Shown here: one piece after another, positions 47,042-61,720 of the stretch
Layout of the letters: every line of letters begins with the position of its first letter
Numbering within the stretch: position 1 is the first letter of the stretch
DNA from: Punica granatum
Taxonomy: Eukaryota; Streptophyta; Magnoliopsida; Myrtales; Lythraceae
Reading direction: 5' to 3'
Assembly: GCF_007655135.1 (NCBI RefSeq)
Contig: NC_045133.1
Location: 28,679,845-28,743,844 of the forward strand
DNA length: 64,000 nt
Position numbers and translations under genes: made by a program
The notes under the pieces: model-generated
The model's database searches: none
The model's input: the letters and a program-made list of their open reading frames with translations, nothing else
Told to the model about the DNA's origin: nothing

Positions 47042-48434
47042 TCATCTTATTTCCGCTTGCCATATTGCATCTGCAATACGGTTACGTAATGCATCCATTT
47101 CCCTGCTTCTCATGTTTACGTCAACCCGATCTCCAATTAGATGAGGAGGATTTCGGAATTCATCGTAATATTGCCATGCATTTTCATGCTCTGCGAATAA
47201 ACTGTCGTGATAATTATTAAGCCGAATGAAATTATGCAATACGAAGCATGCAAGAGTAATTTGTCCTTGGCAAACCAGGCCGTAATTTGGCATTGACCGC
47301 AGTATGGCAAATCTGCTCTTCAGCACCCCAAAACACCGCTCGATAACATTACGAACGGATGCGTGCCGCTGATTGAATAACTCTTTCTCCGTCGTTGGTG
47401 GTGTGTCGTCATTAAAGTCACTGCGATGGTACCTCTGCCCTTTGTAAGGAGCCATATAACCGGGAATATTGGGGTATCCAGCATCAACAACATAATATTG
47501 TTCTGCAATATTATAAATATTGATCTAATATATAAGAGTTGTAAAATGTAATTATGGAAATACATACGCGATTGACAACAAAACATGCGATATGAGTAAG
47601 AACTTACCACCATATGGAGCGGGGAATGTCTGCAATGTAGCAGAATCGGACAAAATTCTCGAGTCGTGAGCCGAACCCTCCCATCCAGTCACGACATGTG
47701 TGAACATCATGTCATGCGAACAAGCGGCGAGAACATTTTGCGTAATCTCGTTATTTCGATCGCGATACACGCCTCTCACCGATGAAGGAACAGTAGCCGA
47801 CACGTGTGTTCCATCGATTGCTCCAATGCAATTCTACGAGAATAATGGAAAGAATACGAATTACAAATTAATTGGAAAACTTAACTGCCAAATTAATATC
47901 TCATTCTACTGCTCATACCTTAAAGAATGGGTACCATTTTCGGCATCTCTGAATTTCAGGTTGCACGTCAACGTTCCTCCGTCTTATGTATGTTGGTGAC
48001 AATGAATGAATTCCTCTAACTATTACCTTGATGAGCCGTGACACCGTCTCCTTAGAATGCTGAAAGCGTTCGGCAACCACAGACAATCGCGTACTATGTC
48101 CAACAACCATTAAGAACATGCCGACCATTTCCTCGACGGTTGTACCTTTCCTGGTATTTCTGATTCCACAGTTTGCCCTTAACGTATCGCACAAGTTATG
48201 AAATACGTGAGGGTGCATCCTGAAATTCTCGAAACACCTTGTGTCATTGGCAAGAACTTCCTCTATGTAATGTCTACCTTGTAGCGTTGAGGTTCTACAA
48301 GGAATGTTGCGCGGGACATGTTGTTCGGCCGCTGCATTCTCAAGCGCAAGATAAATCCACATAAGCTCATTATCGTAATCTTCTTCATCACTTGGTTGAG
48401 TTTCATTTCGTCGTGAATTACCATGTCTTGGCAT
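47042..48434 (-). CDS. Harbinger-type DDE transposase (HARBI1-like nuclease)
   Basis: Endonuclease expected to cut and join the element ends. CDS complement(join(47042..47502, 47608..47833, 47919..48434)), 400 residues; junctions AAG|GTATGA, GTAG|AAT, GGTG|GTAAGT and TTGCAG|AACAAT, phases 0 and 1. The N-terminal half contains a helix-turn-helix-like stretch (about 120-150, VVAERFQHSKETVSRLI). The DDE_Tnp_4-type core follows: D179 in AIDGTHV, a conserved HDSRIL (D229), D254 in VVDAGYPN and E302 in VIERCFGVLK. The spacing from D254 to E302 is 47 residues, matching the DD47E pattern described for PIF-like transposases. The ORF is intact, and the start ATG at 48432-48434 leaves a length in the usual range. 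It lies about 290 bp downstream of the MYB-like gene, on the same strand. Confidence 0.93.
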
Positions 48435-48721
48435 CGTGCCTTCCTTTTTGCTCAGCAGACTATAGTGAGAAACAAAATGGCATCAACTACGTAAGTTGGA
48501 TTTTTACGGTGAAACGAATCAAGTTTCAACCACTGTATACGAATGCAAGAAATTATGCACAAACAAAATAGACAAATAGCACAGCATTTACATATAACCA
48601 AGGCAAACAATCAAAGCAACGTACTTGCACACACAACAATATAAAAGGGAAGTGTTTATTTAATGTCATAGCATTTAAACGATACGAAATTACGATAGAG
48701 TTGAGGATGCATCATGCCCAC

Positions 48722-49736
48722 TCAAGGGGCAACAAGGCGACGAACCCATGGAAGCCTTGTATCATCGAGCAAGCACATGAACATACGCCTTGTCTGCTCA
48801 TCCTTTGATAGACAATCACTGGCCACGAGGTACTCTTCAATGGACAGTTGTGGACGCAAAACATTCAGTACAGCCATCGACTCCTCGATAGAACCCGGAG
48901 CTGGTTTCGGAGGGCTCGTCACAGATTTACTTCTCTTCGATGTCGGAGGGGTACAAATTCTCTCCTTCTCCCTCCTGCTCATATTGCACTTCAACATGTC
49001 GAGGCACTCTTGCAATCGGGAGTCAGCGTTGGAACTCCTTCTACGCACTTGCCGACGGGACGCTGTAACAACAGGTTCGGCAACCTCATGGACCGGGTCA
49101 TCACTATCGCCGGAGCCCTCTTCAAGATTGACTGGTTCTTTTCCCCGATTTGCCGCTGCTGCTAGGAAGTCTTCTTCCATGCGTGCATAAGTTTTTGGGC
49201 TCTTTGGTGGTTCCGCAGACGAAATTCGTAACGCACCTGTTGCTGTCTTAGATCTGAACAACTCATTTAATGAGTTGTAATGCTTGAAGCCTTTTGCTTG
49301 GAAACTCTTGTACCCACTGTTCTTTTGCATGTAAATAAAAATGAACAGTTGCACAGTAACGACTTACACTAAAAACATACAAATTGGAAATCATCAGTAA
49401 GTCAGGTTATTATTACTATACCTTAATAAATTTGTCCCACACATGAGCACTTGCCTTCACCGTGTTGGTTGTCTCATCCCAACCGACACCAGTGTGCGAA
49501 ACAAGCTCAGTGAACTGTGTGTATTGGGTCCGCAGCCTTCGAAGCTTCTGCTGCAACTTCTTGATGCCGAGAGTGGTGCCTGGAAATTGCTCTTCCAGCT
49601 CCTTATTCATTTGTTGCCAATCCTTTCCTTTCCAAGATGTAGTATGCGTCCTTGTGAACTTCTCAAGCAACACGTCAATGAAAGCACTCTCCAATGCATC
49701 TGTCCACTCAAGTATTCCATCACCCTTGGGGGCCAT
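48722..49736 (-). CDS. MYB/SANT-like protein of the Harbinger transposon
   Basis: Second protein of the element. In this superfamily it binds the transposon ends and helps bring the transposase to the nucleus and to DNA. CDS complement(join(48722..49321, 49422..49736)), 304 residues, phase 0 junction AAG|GTATAG ... AAAAG|AAC. The N-terminal Myb/SANT-like domain occupies about residues 8-105 (LEWTDALESAFIDVLLEKF, W at 33 in TTSWKGKDWQQM, LRRLRTQYTQF, VWDKFIK), matching the Myb_DNA-bind_3 type. The middle is acidic and Ser/Pro-rich with basic patches (RRQVRRRSS, PTSKRSKS) that could act as nuclear localisation signals. The C-terminus is helical (SIEESMAVLNVL...LVASDCLSKDEQTRRMFM) and ends LVAP. 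The acceptor of exon 2 could alternatively be a few bases downstream. Confidence 0.88.
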
Positions 49737-51487
49737 CTCTTGCTAAATGCTGCAGCAAAAACTTACAAAGCCACGCACGTAACTACCATTATGAAACCAC
49801 GAACTGTTCAGCGCAAATATCAGTCCAATGCAGTACAGATCAGATTCACACGCAGGTCATGCAAGAAGGGAGTCAGCAACGGTAAAACAGCAAATACGTG
49901 ATAATCGTAGTATGGCAAATGCAAATACATAACGGTACCTAACGCTGAACAATCCGACAAACAAGTTTCGAGCCAGCAGAATATCAGTCCAATTCAGCGA
50001 GCAGAAGAAGCGAAAAATCAGCGAAACACAGCTGGCAAGAAACACAGGTCAGACTATACTGCTCATACAACACGCGAACTGAAATTGGAATACTCCAAAA
50101 TACAAGCTATCTATTTATGTAGTCCTCGCGTTGTGCGGGCTTTTGTAATTTTCTATTTTTTGTAAATATTTGCTGTAAAACATATAAAATATTACTTGGA
50201 AAAAAGATTCCATATTAATGAAGAGATTAATATCGTACAGCTATATGCATAGCAATCACTGAATGAAAAAGCCCGCCCATGCAGCCCATGCAGCGAAGAT
50301 TGACCCAAGAAAAAACCTAGGCTGCAAACATGAGGGGTTTGTGGATTTGGCCACATGATTGGGATGACTATGTTTTGTTGTCTATTTTACAAGTGTATAT
50401 GCTGGTTATTCAAAATTTATCTAAGTATTTAATTTTTCTTTTTGCGGTGCATATCATAAGTTGTCAAAACTTTAAGAGGTACGGAATGATAGAATCAAGT
50501 GGAAGAGGATTCCATTTCAGTAATTAGCTAATTGCGTTTTTTTTTATAAGTTAATTAGCTAATTGTTACTGAGATTGGCGATGATACTTAGCAAGAATAC
50601 ATAAGCTAGTATGGCGCAGATGACCCGGAAAAAAAAGAATAAAACAAATAAAAAAGCTAGTATGGAGCACAACCAAAATTGACAATCCAATCCATCACAC
50701 TGAACAACATAAACATTGCATTATTCTTACTAAATTAATTTCGCAGTCTTGTGTTTGGACATTATTAACACTGAATTTCTGTAATGCATCAATCAGTCAG
50801 TCACAGCAACAATCGATCAGATCAATTTCATCGAACGCTTTCTCACATACATTTCATCGAACAGCTAATGTACATATCTGAAACCATTCTGTGTTAAGCA
50901 ACCAACGCAGCTCATAAACACAAAGTTACATTAAATTGGTCCAACAAATTCACCAAACAAATGCAATACAGATCAGAATCTAACGGAAATTAACAAAATA
51001 AACGAAGGGAGTCAACGACCGCTCAGTAACAGCATTGAAATTCCCGACACCGTAACCCGCAAATCAACGATACAATTCAAATTGGACATAAAATAGGTCG
51101 TAGAAATTACCTAGAATGTCGATATGGAAGTTGAAAGTGAGCTGAGGCACTTCTTAAGAAGAGAACACACTGGTAGGGGACCGGCTTTGTTCGTAATCCT
51201 GGAATTGCTTCGCTTCCGACACGACGCTGTCTCACCGGTGTAGGGGCTACTCTTTGTCGCAGAGGACAAGCACGGTAGAACAGAAATCGACTCCTTAAGC
51301 TTGAGATGTCGAGCAGAGGAAGAAGAAGGATGGGGGGCCAACTTACAGGGTCGTAGGGGAAGAACACGGATGAAAAAGGGGTGGGGGGGGGCAGGCATCA
51401 TTCGTTTGCCAAACGATAATTGAAAGTCAAGGGGATTTATGAAATGGGGCCCACAACGGTCATTAACCCATTTTGTCTTCTACCTCA
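49737..51487 (-). promoter_or_regulatory. Leader and promoter region inside the Harbinger element
   Basis: Between the right terminus and the MYB-like start codon lie about 1.75 kb. A GC-richer segment at 51113-51400 ends, on the minus strand, in CATTCTAG|GTAATTTC, a plausible donor. The sequence before the start codon, TTTGCTGCAGCATTTAG|CAAGAGATG, supplies plausible acceptors. A 5' UTR exon with a leader intron of about 1.4 kb is therefore likely. The reading frames of about 90 codons at 51107-51401 are probably leader sequence and not protein. At 50125-50145, CCTCGCGTTGTGCGGGC is a short GC hairpin of unknown role. Confidence 0.35.
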
Positions 51488-51544
51488 GTTAAAATCAAAG
51501 TTAAAGTTTTCGTGACTTTAACTCCGAATCCAAACGGCCCGTAA

Positions 51545-54500
51545 TATTCTAATTCGTGCGCTGTACATGTCTATTTTTTATGGTAATTATTCGCTTGGAA
51601 TAAAAATTTTAAATAATAATCCCAATATATTCAAGACTCATTTTGAATAGTTTAGTGACAACTTGCTACTAATTAACTTATTCAATTGCGTTGGGTCTTT
51701 AATTTCTTTTTTCAAAAATAATATTTTGTTACACCATTACTTTTTTTTTACTTTTTATGTACTCCTAATTTCAAAAAATTAATGTCTTATATAGGTACTA
51801 ATTATTTTATTTAATATACATTGTACAAATATTGAACTATCAATATAGTACGAAGATATATTAAAAACATTCCATTTGGAAATATAAATTTTGTTTTGTA
51901 CATTTTTTGATATAATAATATTCAAGGTCGTTATTTTTACACATTAAATTTTATTTTTGATATGCTATTATATTTATATAATCAACATGTTCTAGTGATA
52001 TATATATATATATATATGCTTAATTAATTGTTTTCGAGTAATAAATTATACTTACATATTTTTCATTTTTTTGTTAGATCCTTTATCGTTTCAGAAAAAA
52101 AAAAGTTTGATGCATTTTTTGATAGTATTTACTATAAACCGTTATCAATTTTATGATAGATAATGATTCTCATTTATTTGTTTATTGTTAAATATTTTTA
52201 ATAATCATTATTTGTTTTTAATTTTCTGTTAATAACGAATTTAGTTATTTGTAATACTAAATTTAATGGTCATATCTATATATATTAAGCAATTTTTTAA
52301 TTTTGAAAATTAAAATTAATTTATTTTGTCTTTATCAAGTGAAACAACTAAAGCACATTTAATACTATCAAGTGAATTTTACAATCCATAGATAGATAGA
52401 TAGATATAAATAGTTTATTCATAACCCTTATTTCATACGTTAAATTTTATTTTTGATATGCTCGTAATGTTATATGTTAGTGGGTTGTGACAATTTATTA
52501 GGTATTTGCTTAATCAATTATTTGTTGGTATAAATTATTTTAATATTATTTTAATATTTGCTTATTATAATAATTTATTATTTTAGAAAAAGTTTTCATG
52601 TATAATCGTTGCATTTATTAATAACATTTATTGCAAAAGATTACTCAATTTTTGCATGATTTTATTTTATATATCAGTTATTATTACTTATAGAAATTAT
52701 TCATATACATTTGTGAAACACAAAATTTCTTAGTAAGAATAATAGCGAGAGGCTTTAATAATTAATTTCAAGTTTAAAATAACAATTTTAGATAAAATTA
52801 AACTAATTTTAAATAGTATATTAATAATTTTCCATCTACTTATCTTATTTAATAGGTACTAAATACATGTTTATTTAATATGATTGGATTACAAAAATTT
52901 ACTGTATTCTAATTTGTTTTTCACACTCATTTTGAAAGGAATCTTTCAAATGTTAACTGCTTATTTTTTTTATATGACCATAAATTTATTAATTAATAAT
53001 TTTTATATTTTTGGGGAAATCTTATATGTATAAATGTAATTATATTTTTAATAATATATATCCCTTGTATCATATACAATCATATTTTCATAAATTTATA
53101 TCATTTTTATAATAATTGGTTACATTTTCTAAAAAATTATTTACTTCTTAATATCAAAATATTTCCATAATTAGTTTTCAAATTCAAATAATAATCCTAA
53201 TCCTAAAATTATATTTTAATAAAAAAGTAATTTAACTCCTTTTTTTGGGGTAAGGATTAATTCCTTTTAGCATATGCATTTACAGCACTATTCCGTCAAC
53301 TAATTCTTTAATTTCAATCTTGAACAAAGAAAGAAAACATTAATTTCTTTTTTTGTCTAATCGATTTTTATACCTTCTTATTTACATAATTACTTGATTT
53401 TAATACTATATATCCGTTGTATCATATCCACCCATATTTTCATACATTTATATCATTCTTATAATAATTGTTTAGATTTTCTAAAAAAATATTTACTTCT
53501 TAAAAATCAAAATATTTCCATAATTAGTTTTGAAATTCAAAGTTAAAAAATAAATTTCGAGTTGACTTACTTATTTTTATTGTGAATTTTTTAAAAAAAG
53601 AATATGCTACAAACAAAATTAAAATATATGGTATGTAAAATTCAGTTTAAAAATATAAGAGTTAGAAAGGAACCTTACTTGTATTAATTTTATTTATTTT
53701 TATAGTGGAATTTTTTAAAAAATAATACGGTATTAATAAAATTAAAGTCTATACTATGTGATAATTTGATATTGTTAACAGTGACTCTGCAATTAATAAG
53801 ATCAATTTTTAAAGATACATTATAATATACTTTACATAGGAAAAAGAATTCTCTAAATTAAGAAAATTATATATATCTAATCTATTAGATTTAGTTAAAA
53901 CTAAGAAAATTAAAACGAGAAATTTTACTTGAATCTATTTACTTTACTATTATATTGGATTTTTATAAAAGAAAATGAGCTACTAAAAACAAAATTAAAA
54001 TCTATAATATGTAAACTTTAGTATACAATTAACATAATTAGTTTTTCATACAAAAATTTCCCAAAAAAATAATAAAAAATCACTAATTCTGCGAATTTAT
54101 GGTCATGTAACTAAAATTGACTCCTATCAATAAACGATCTAGTGAACAAAATTATAAAAAGTTTAAGAAAGTTGATTTAATCATGTGAAATTTTCTTTAT
54201 TTAATTGGATGTTAACCTAATTTCTATTATAAGATTAAAATTGTTATTATTATTAATGAACTTATGATAATATAAAAAATTAAACAAAGATGTCACAAAA
54301 TTTTCATATTTAAAAAATGGATAATGAAGTAAATATATATGAACTTATCATAAGGATGTCATTTGCAACAAATCTTTTTATTATACTTACTATTAGATAA
54401 ATATAAAATATAAAGCTTACTAATTGGGAAGTTTGTAGCAAAATATATATTGAACTATGCAAAATTAGTCTAATTTTATTACTTAATTATTGTATGAAAC

Positions 54501-54660
54501 TTGAATTTAATTATTAAAAATATTTTATTGTATCAAGAAGGTAATATGTTTTTCAAAATTCAGAATAATTATTATAAAAATGATATATAAATATTTTAAG
54601 CTCATATATAAAAATATAGTTTTCAAAAAAGTTATAGTCTCATAAATGAAAAATATTATA
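51545..54660. other. Very AT-rich block with degenerate duplications, no gene
   Basis: Long A/T runs in every frame and no coding region. A duplicated piece at about 53050-53200 and 53400-53550 shares ATCCNTTGTATCATAT, CATATTTTCATA.ATTTATAT and AAAATATTTCCATAATTAGT. Three ~85-bp related pieces, at about 53565, 53685 and 53930, share TATTTTTAT, GTGRAATTTTTTAAA, AAAATTAAA and TATGTAAA. A (GATA)n tract lies at about 52387-52405. This is probably an old, heavily mutated retroelement or MITE cluster. Confidence 0.45.
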
Positions 54661-54667
54661 ATATAGT

Positions 54668-54790
54668 GCAATCGTAACGTCCTCATTGGGCTGTCACTTA
54701 AAAGTGATTGCTGCTAGTGAGGTTATTGGGTCTTACATATAAATTCCACATCTTCTCCTTGCACAACCGATGTGGGATTCACGGGGCATG
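54668..54790 (-). mobile_element. TRIM/solo-LTR-like fragment
   Basis: Read on the minus strand it contains ATCCCACATCGGTTGTGC, AAGGAGAAGATGTGG and TAAGACCCAATAACCTCACT. I associate these motifs with the LTRs of small non-coding plant retroelements. It is GC-richer than the surrounding block. The ends are not resolved. Confidence 0.35.
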
Positions 54791-54799
54791 ATAGATATG

Positions 54800-57175
54800 A
54801 GCATAAACTCATAAATAAAAAAATAAAAATCTTTAAAAAAGGAATCTCATCAATATTGTTTAAAGAACAAGCAAAATGAAGTTTTATCCTAATTACTAAA
54901 CTTAATGTGTGTGTGTGTGTGTGTATATATATGTCAATCTATTTTGATAACAAAAATATGATGATGAATATCAATTGAAATAAACATTTTCAAAATATTA
55001 ATATAATAGTTAACTTGCCACGTGGCAAAAAAATAATTAACTTAGTCTAATTTAAAAAAAATGTCAAGATAAATATTTGAAATTATATATATATATATAT
55101 ATATATAAAGTTGTATCCATAGTCATAAATAGGGTTAAAAAGTAATTTTATATATAGTATAAGGTCATAAAGGTAAATATATAAATAAACAATTATAAAT
55201 GTATATACAATTAGGACTCAATTAATAAATGCATATAAATCATTAAATACTTAATAATTTTATTATACAAGCACATTCTTGATTTAAAATATATAATCTC
55301 AAAATTTATTTATAAAAAATATAATTTCTTAAAATAAATATCTATAAAAAATCTTTTCAACATTATTAGTAACTAAGAAAATATGCAATAAGAATGTCTA
55401 AATATTGGACACTTTTGAAATATTAATAGATAAATCTATTTAAAAATTATTAAAAATAGATGATTTGCACTTCCTTTCTAACAAATTACATGGAGGTCAT
55501 CTATTACAGTTTTAAGAATTTGAAATTTAAGAAAATGTAATATGTTTTCTCAGTAATATCATTTTATTCATCCATATTTGGTATTATAATTCATTTTCAA
55601 TTATTCTAAATTTGTTATTATATACATTAATATTTGAATGCTTATATAACTTAATGAAAATTTCAATTGCAATGTTAAAATTTTTGAAAATCCATCTAAA
55701 ATAACCACTCTAAACAATGGCATGTGCATTGACAGGCAAAAAAGCTACTATATACATAAAATTGTATCACATGCAATAAATAGGATTAAATAGGTAAATG
55801 TCTTCTGATATAGGGTTAGAAAGGTCAATATATGAGAAATAAATAGTATTATAAAGGTAAATACTTGTTGAAATAAGGTTAGAAAGGTAAATACCCGTTG
55901 AAATAGGGTAAGAAAGGTCAATATCTAAATAAAAAGTACTCTATATATAAATTAGATTAAATTTATTTTAAAAATATAAAAACTTTACTTGAATTAATTT
56001 GTGTAGGTATTTTTGCCCTCATTTTGGAAAATCTTATTTGTAAAAAATTGATTTCCATGTAATAAGTTAATTGTACAATTTATAAACGAACAATTCATCC
56101 AATCTTGATCCCGGGCTGTATAGATGTATACATCAATGGATTCAGTCAGTAAACATTTCCTGCTTCGACCTTTTTGTTGCTTTTTGTTTAGTTTGATTCG
56201 AGACACCAATCTTGATTTGATGATAATTATTTTACATGTTTCTTTAGTTACAACTCGACCGAGAAGGATGAAGTGGAGTGGAACAGAGGACCATATATAT
56301 ATGACTACTTACGAAGCCTTCACTCGAGATATATGTACATCTTGAATTTCTATATTGATGAAAATATATAATGGTAAATATATTTCTATTGTTATCTGCC
56401 TTGTAGGCCAGGTGCTGGGCCTAGAAGAGGCTTGATCCTAAATTGTCCGGATCCAGTTCCCGAATGTTGTTAATTAGGCAACGTGAGCCCTATAACGGGC
56501 TCTGTTCGTTAGCTTCTTCGGGAAGATCCCACAACACTTGATGTAAGCCCAGGACCATCGGTTCACCCATTGTGGGGGATCAGGAGGTGCACTTTGATAA
56601 GCGTCCCTTGCCCCACACACTCTCTAATCTATCTATACTTCAGGGAAATTTACTTGAATAACAATAAATATTATTCAATAAATACTCTTAAATTAATGCA
56701 ATTGAAAAATAGAACAAAAAATAATTTTTAGAGATACCGCCGATTTTGTAATGAAACAACAGTTCATGTATTTCTTTTCCTTCTTTTCTTTCCCCCCAAT
56801 ACTTTGCAGTCTACATTATTCGAGACGAGAGAGAATAAAGATGTATCGTTTCACAAATTTTCGCAATAATTGTCTTGTCTGAGTAGGTTTCCACATTTGA
56901 CTTGTCAAGGAGAATCAAATTCCATGGCATAGAGTCATCTATGCCATGGAATACTCAATGGTTGAAACGAGAAATATCTCTCGAAGGAAATTCCATATCT
57001 GATGATCCAGAGAAAAACTGCTGTGTGATTCACCTCCGGGCAGGCAGTCCAACTTCGTCCCACCTATAGGCACACCTTCTATTTTTATGCCGTAGAAGAT
57101 TGGAATGGAACCCCGATCTTGCAGAACTCAACAAAGCTGGTAAGAGTGCAAAATCAGAGGGCAACATGAGATGAC
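54800..57175. other. AT-rich flank downstream of the peroxidase gene
   Basis: (TG)n(TA)n at 54908-54933 and (TA)n at 55086-55107. A run of imperfect ~33-bp repeats (GGTTAGAAAGGTAAATA) at about 55800-55925. A GC-richer piece at 56400-56620 (GCTGGGCCTAGAAGAGG, CACCCATTGTGGGGGATC) looks like a retroelement fragment. A perfect 15-bp-stem hairpin lies at 56919-56952. No gene can be supported. Confidence 0.4.
56919..56952. repeat. Perfect 15-bp stem hairpin
   Basis: ATTCCATGGCATAGA, loop GTCA, TCTATGCCATGGAAT. It lies about 225 bases beyond the stop codon of the minus-strand peroxidase gene, so it could fall in its 3' UTR. Function unknown. Confidence 0.85.
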
Positions 57176-59543
<2,368 letters not shown>

Positions 59544-59615
59544 GAATGCCCTTTACCAACTGGTTTTCTTTTTCTCTTTTTTGGCGAACCAAAATAATAA
59601 CACAAAACGAAAAAA

Positions 59616-59639
59616 GGGGGGGGGGGGGGGGGGGGGGGG
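59616..59639 (+). repeat. Homopolymer of 24 G
   Basis: Uninterrupted G run (C on the gene's strand) 73 bases upstream of the outermost peroxidase ATG. It is followed by GT/GGGG-rich sequence to about 59665. It is likely in the leader or core promoter of that gene. Confidence 0.9.
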
Positions 59640-59766
59640 TGTGTGGTGGGGGGTGTGGGGTTGGTGGAGACCAACTAATTGGGTAGAAGCCCGGAGACCA
59701 GGGCCCAGGCCCACGAAGCCCTTCCCCTAGCCCAGCTCCTGCTATTATCCACTTTTTTAGGTCTCC

Positions 59767-59801
59767 GATGATGATGATGATGATATATATATATATATAT
59801 T
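59767..59801. repeat. (GAT)6(AT)n microsatellite
   Basis: GATGATGATGATGATGAT followed by an AT run. A shorter match, GATGATGATGATATAT, occurs at 61769-61784 on the far side of the LINE fragment, so the two might be a target-site duplication. Confidence 0.7.
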
Positions 59802-59899
59802 AAGTGATGAACTCTATTAATCAGAGAGAGAATCTACATAGTACATTTATCCAAAAAGAACTATTGAAGAAAACTATTTATATCAAGTTCAAATTTTAA

Positions 59900-61720
59900 A
59901 ACTTCTAGTAGTTAAAAGAAAATCTAAGCTTGGACTTTAAATTCAAAATAGATCGGACTATAAACTAAGTTGTACAAGAGTTGTAATCTGCTGTAGAATG
60001 GAGGAAATAGTGCTGCATTTTCGTTGAAAAATACGAGCATTCCTTTCCCACGATATTTGATAAATATAGCAGGTCCAACATAAACGCAATATAAAAGAAT
60101 CAAACTCCAGACCTTTAAAGCGACAAACTCACCCCACTTTAGATGTCCAATTCTTAACATGTTTGTGAACACCAAACTTGCTTAAAATACTCTTCCAAAA
60201 AGCTTGAGTAAAAGAGTAGGTAAATAACATATGGTCCCGAGATTCAAGTTCAAAATTACAGAATTCGCATTCTAGGGTCATTACTGTAAGCTCCCATCTC
60301 AGTAGCCTCTCTTTTGTAGCAAGCCTTCCTCTCTTTTGTAGCAAGTCTTTCTTTCAAAGCGAGCCAACAAATAAAAGAGGCCATTGAAATGTTTCACGGG
60401 AACCATACTACTTTACTCCATTGAACCTTTGCTTTTTTTGTTCGGAGCTACTCCCAAGCTGAGGTAGAAGTAAATTGTCAGGATCTAGATTAGTCCAAAC
60501 AATACTATCTTGCTGCTGTAACTGGAGCGGATATTAGTAACTTCAATTCTTCGGCTTGGATGTAGGATGTCCGAGGCCACTTCCATCCACCAGACTTTAG
60601 AACAAAATTTACCTTCAAGTTTTTTCCAATAGTCGGGAAGCATAAAATCCCCTAAAACAATAATCCGAGAGAGGGATATTTATTAGTCTTGGCTCATGCC
60701 AAAAGAAAATATTCTCACATGAACTCACACTATACCTAATAAACGATTTTATTAAAAGTCGCATTTGTAATATTTTGTTCCAACTCCATGAGCAATCACT
60801 AGGAGCATTAAGTGCTCATAAACTCCTGCTTTTAATGACGAACTTGTGCACTGAAGCAACCCAAAGAGAACCTGATTAAGTAGTAGAGTCTAAACAATCC
60901 TTAAAACACAACTTTATTCCAAGTGCCAAGATCTCGAATGCTCAACCCACCTTTACCCTTGGGAAGATGAACTTCTTCCCACTTCACCTTTCAGCCTCCT
61001 CGTTGGATTTGATCTATTCCCTTCCATAAGAATGTTCTGCATTTTTGGTGGACTAACCTGATTAGCTTCTTTGGGAGGATGAAGCACGAGCACTAACAGT
61101 TCACCTTTGATTTGTTGGACTATCTTATCTGCAAGTACATAACACTTTTTGAAAGATAACTTCCCAGACAGTAGTGGTACACCCAAGTATCTAACAGCTA
61201 GCTTTCCTTTCTTAAACCCCGTGAGCAAGAACGAAGTGTCCTGGTTAGCCATAATGCCTCCTCCACAAGATAATTCAAATTTATCCGGATTTAACTTTAA
61301 GCCCGAGAGACTCTGAAACTTCCTCAAGATATCCAAAATAGCTAAGAGTGAAGAATTAGTACCATTTATGAAGATAAATAATTTGTCCGCCGCAAAGCAT
61401 AAATGTGTAAGATCAATGGTTTGCATCTTGGATGAAACCCAATAGAACCTCCACGGGCCGCTCATTAAGCAGCTGAGTGAGTACTTCCATGCCAATCACG
61501 AAGACAGATAGGGAGAGAATGGATCGCCTTGCCTTACTCCTCTCCTTCCCGGAAAATAACCTACCAAAAAACCAACGAGAGCAACCGAAAAATATGGAGA
61601 AGTAACACACACGAATCCATTCCATAAACTTCGCAGGAAAATACATATCCTCCAAAGTATTTAGCAAGAAATCCCAATCTAAGGTATCGAAAGTCTTCGT
61701 CAAATCAATTTTCACTGCAC
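59900..61720 (-). pseudogene. 5'-truncated, decayed LINE (non-LTR retrotransposon) ORF2
   Basis: The minus strand carries, in the right order but in shifting frames, the back half of a plant L1-type polyprotein. Reverse transcriptase begins KIDLTKTFDTLDWDFL (61710-61665). The catalytic motif is present as LCFAADKLFIF near 61400, where functional copies have FADD. Then come LSGLKLNPDKFELSC, AVRYLGVPLLSGKLS (about 61205), a PKGKGGLSIRDLGTWNKV segment (about 60960-60910) and a zinc-binding zf-RVT segment (KERLLRWELTV, CEFCNFELESRDHMLF, FWKSIL, about 60310-60190). Several frameshifts and stops separate these. The endonuclease part is missing, as expected for 5' truncation. No poly-A tail was found at the left end. 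Confidence 0.85.

Larger units (their letters stand above)
46863..51541 (-). mobile_element. PIF/Harbinger DNA transposon, apparently complete
   Basis: This 4,679-bp element is bounded by TAA on both sides (46860-46862 and 51542-51544), the target duplication of the PIF/Harbinger superfamily. Termini are GGGCCCGTTTGGTTAG on the left and, inverted, CGGGCCGTTTGGATTC on the right. The imperfect inverted similarity runs about 54 bp (46863-46916/51488-51541) with GAGTTAAARTCAC and AACTTTAACTTT boxes. Inside, on the minus strand and in the order of transcription, are a MYB/SANT-like protein gene and a DDE transposase gene, both without stops or frameshifts. All parts expected for an autonomous copy are present. 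Flanks outside the TAA are unrelated AT-rich DNA. Confidence 0.92.

Noticed and set aside
48714..49190. Plus-strand frame of 158 codons
   Set aside because: It is the antisense shadow of the MYB/SANT-like exon of the Harbinger element, which has clear domain homology.
51107..51401. Two minus-strand frames of 86-96 codons near the right end of the Harbinger element
   Set aside because: Better explained as a 5' UTR exon: they end at a plausible splice donor and overlap in two frames without a domain.
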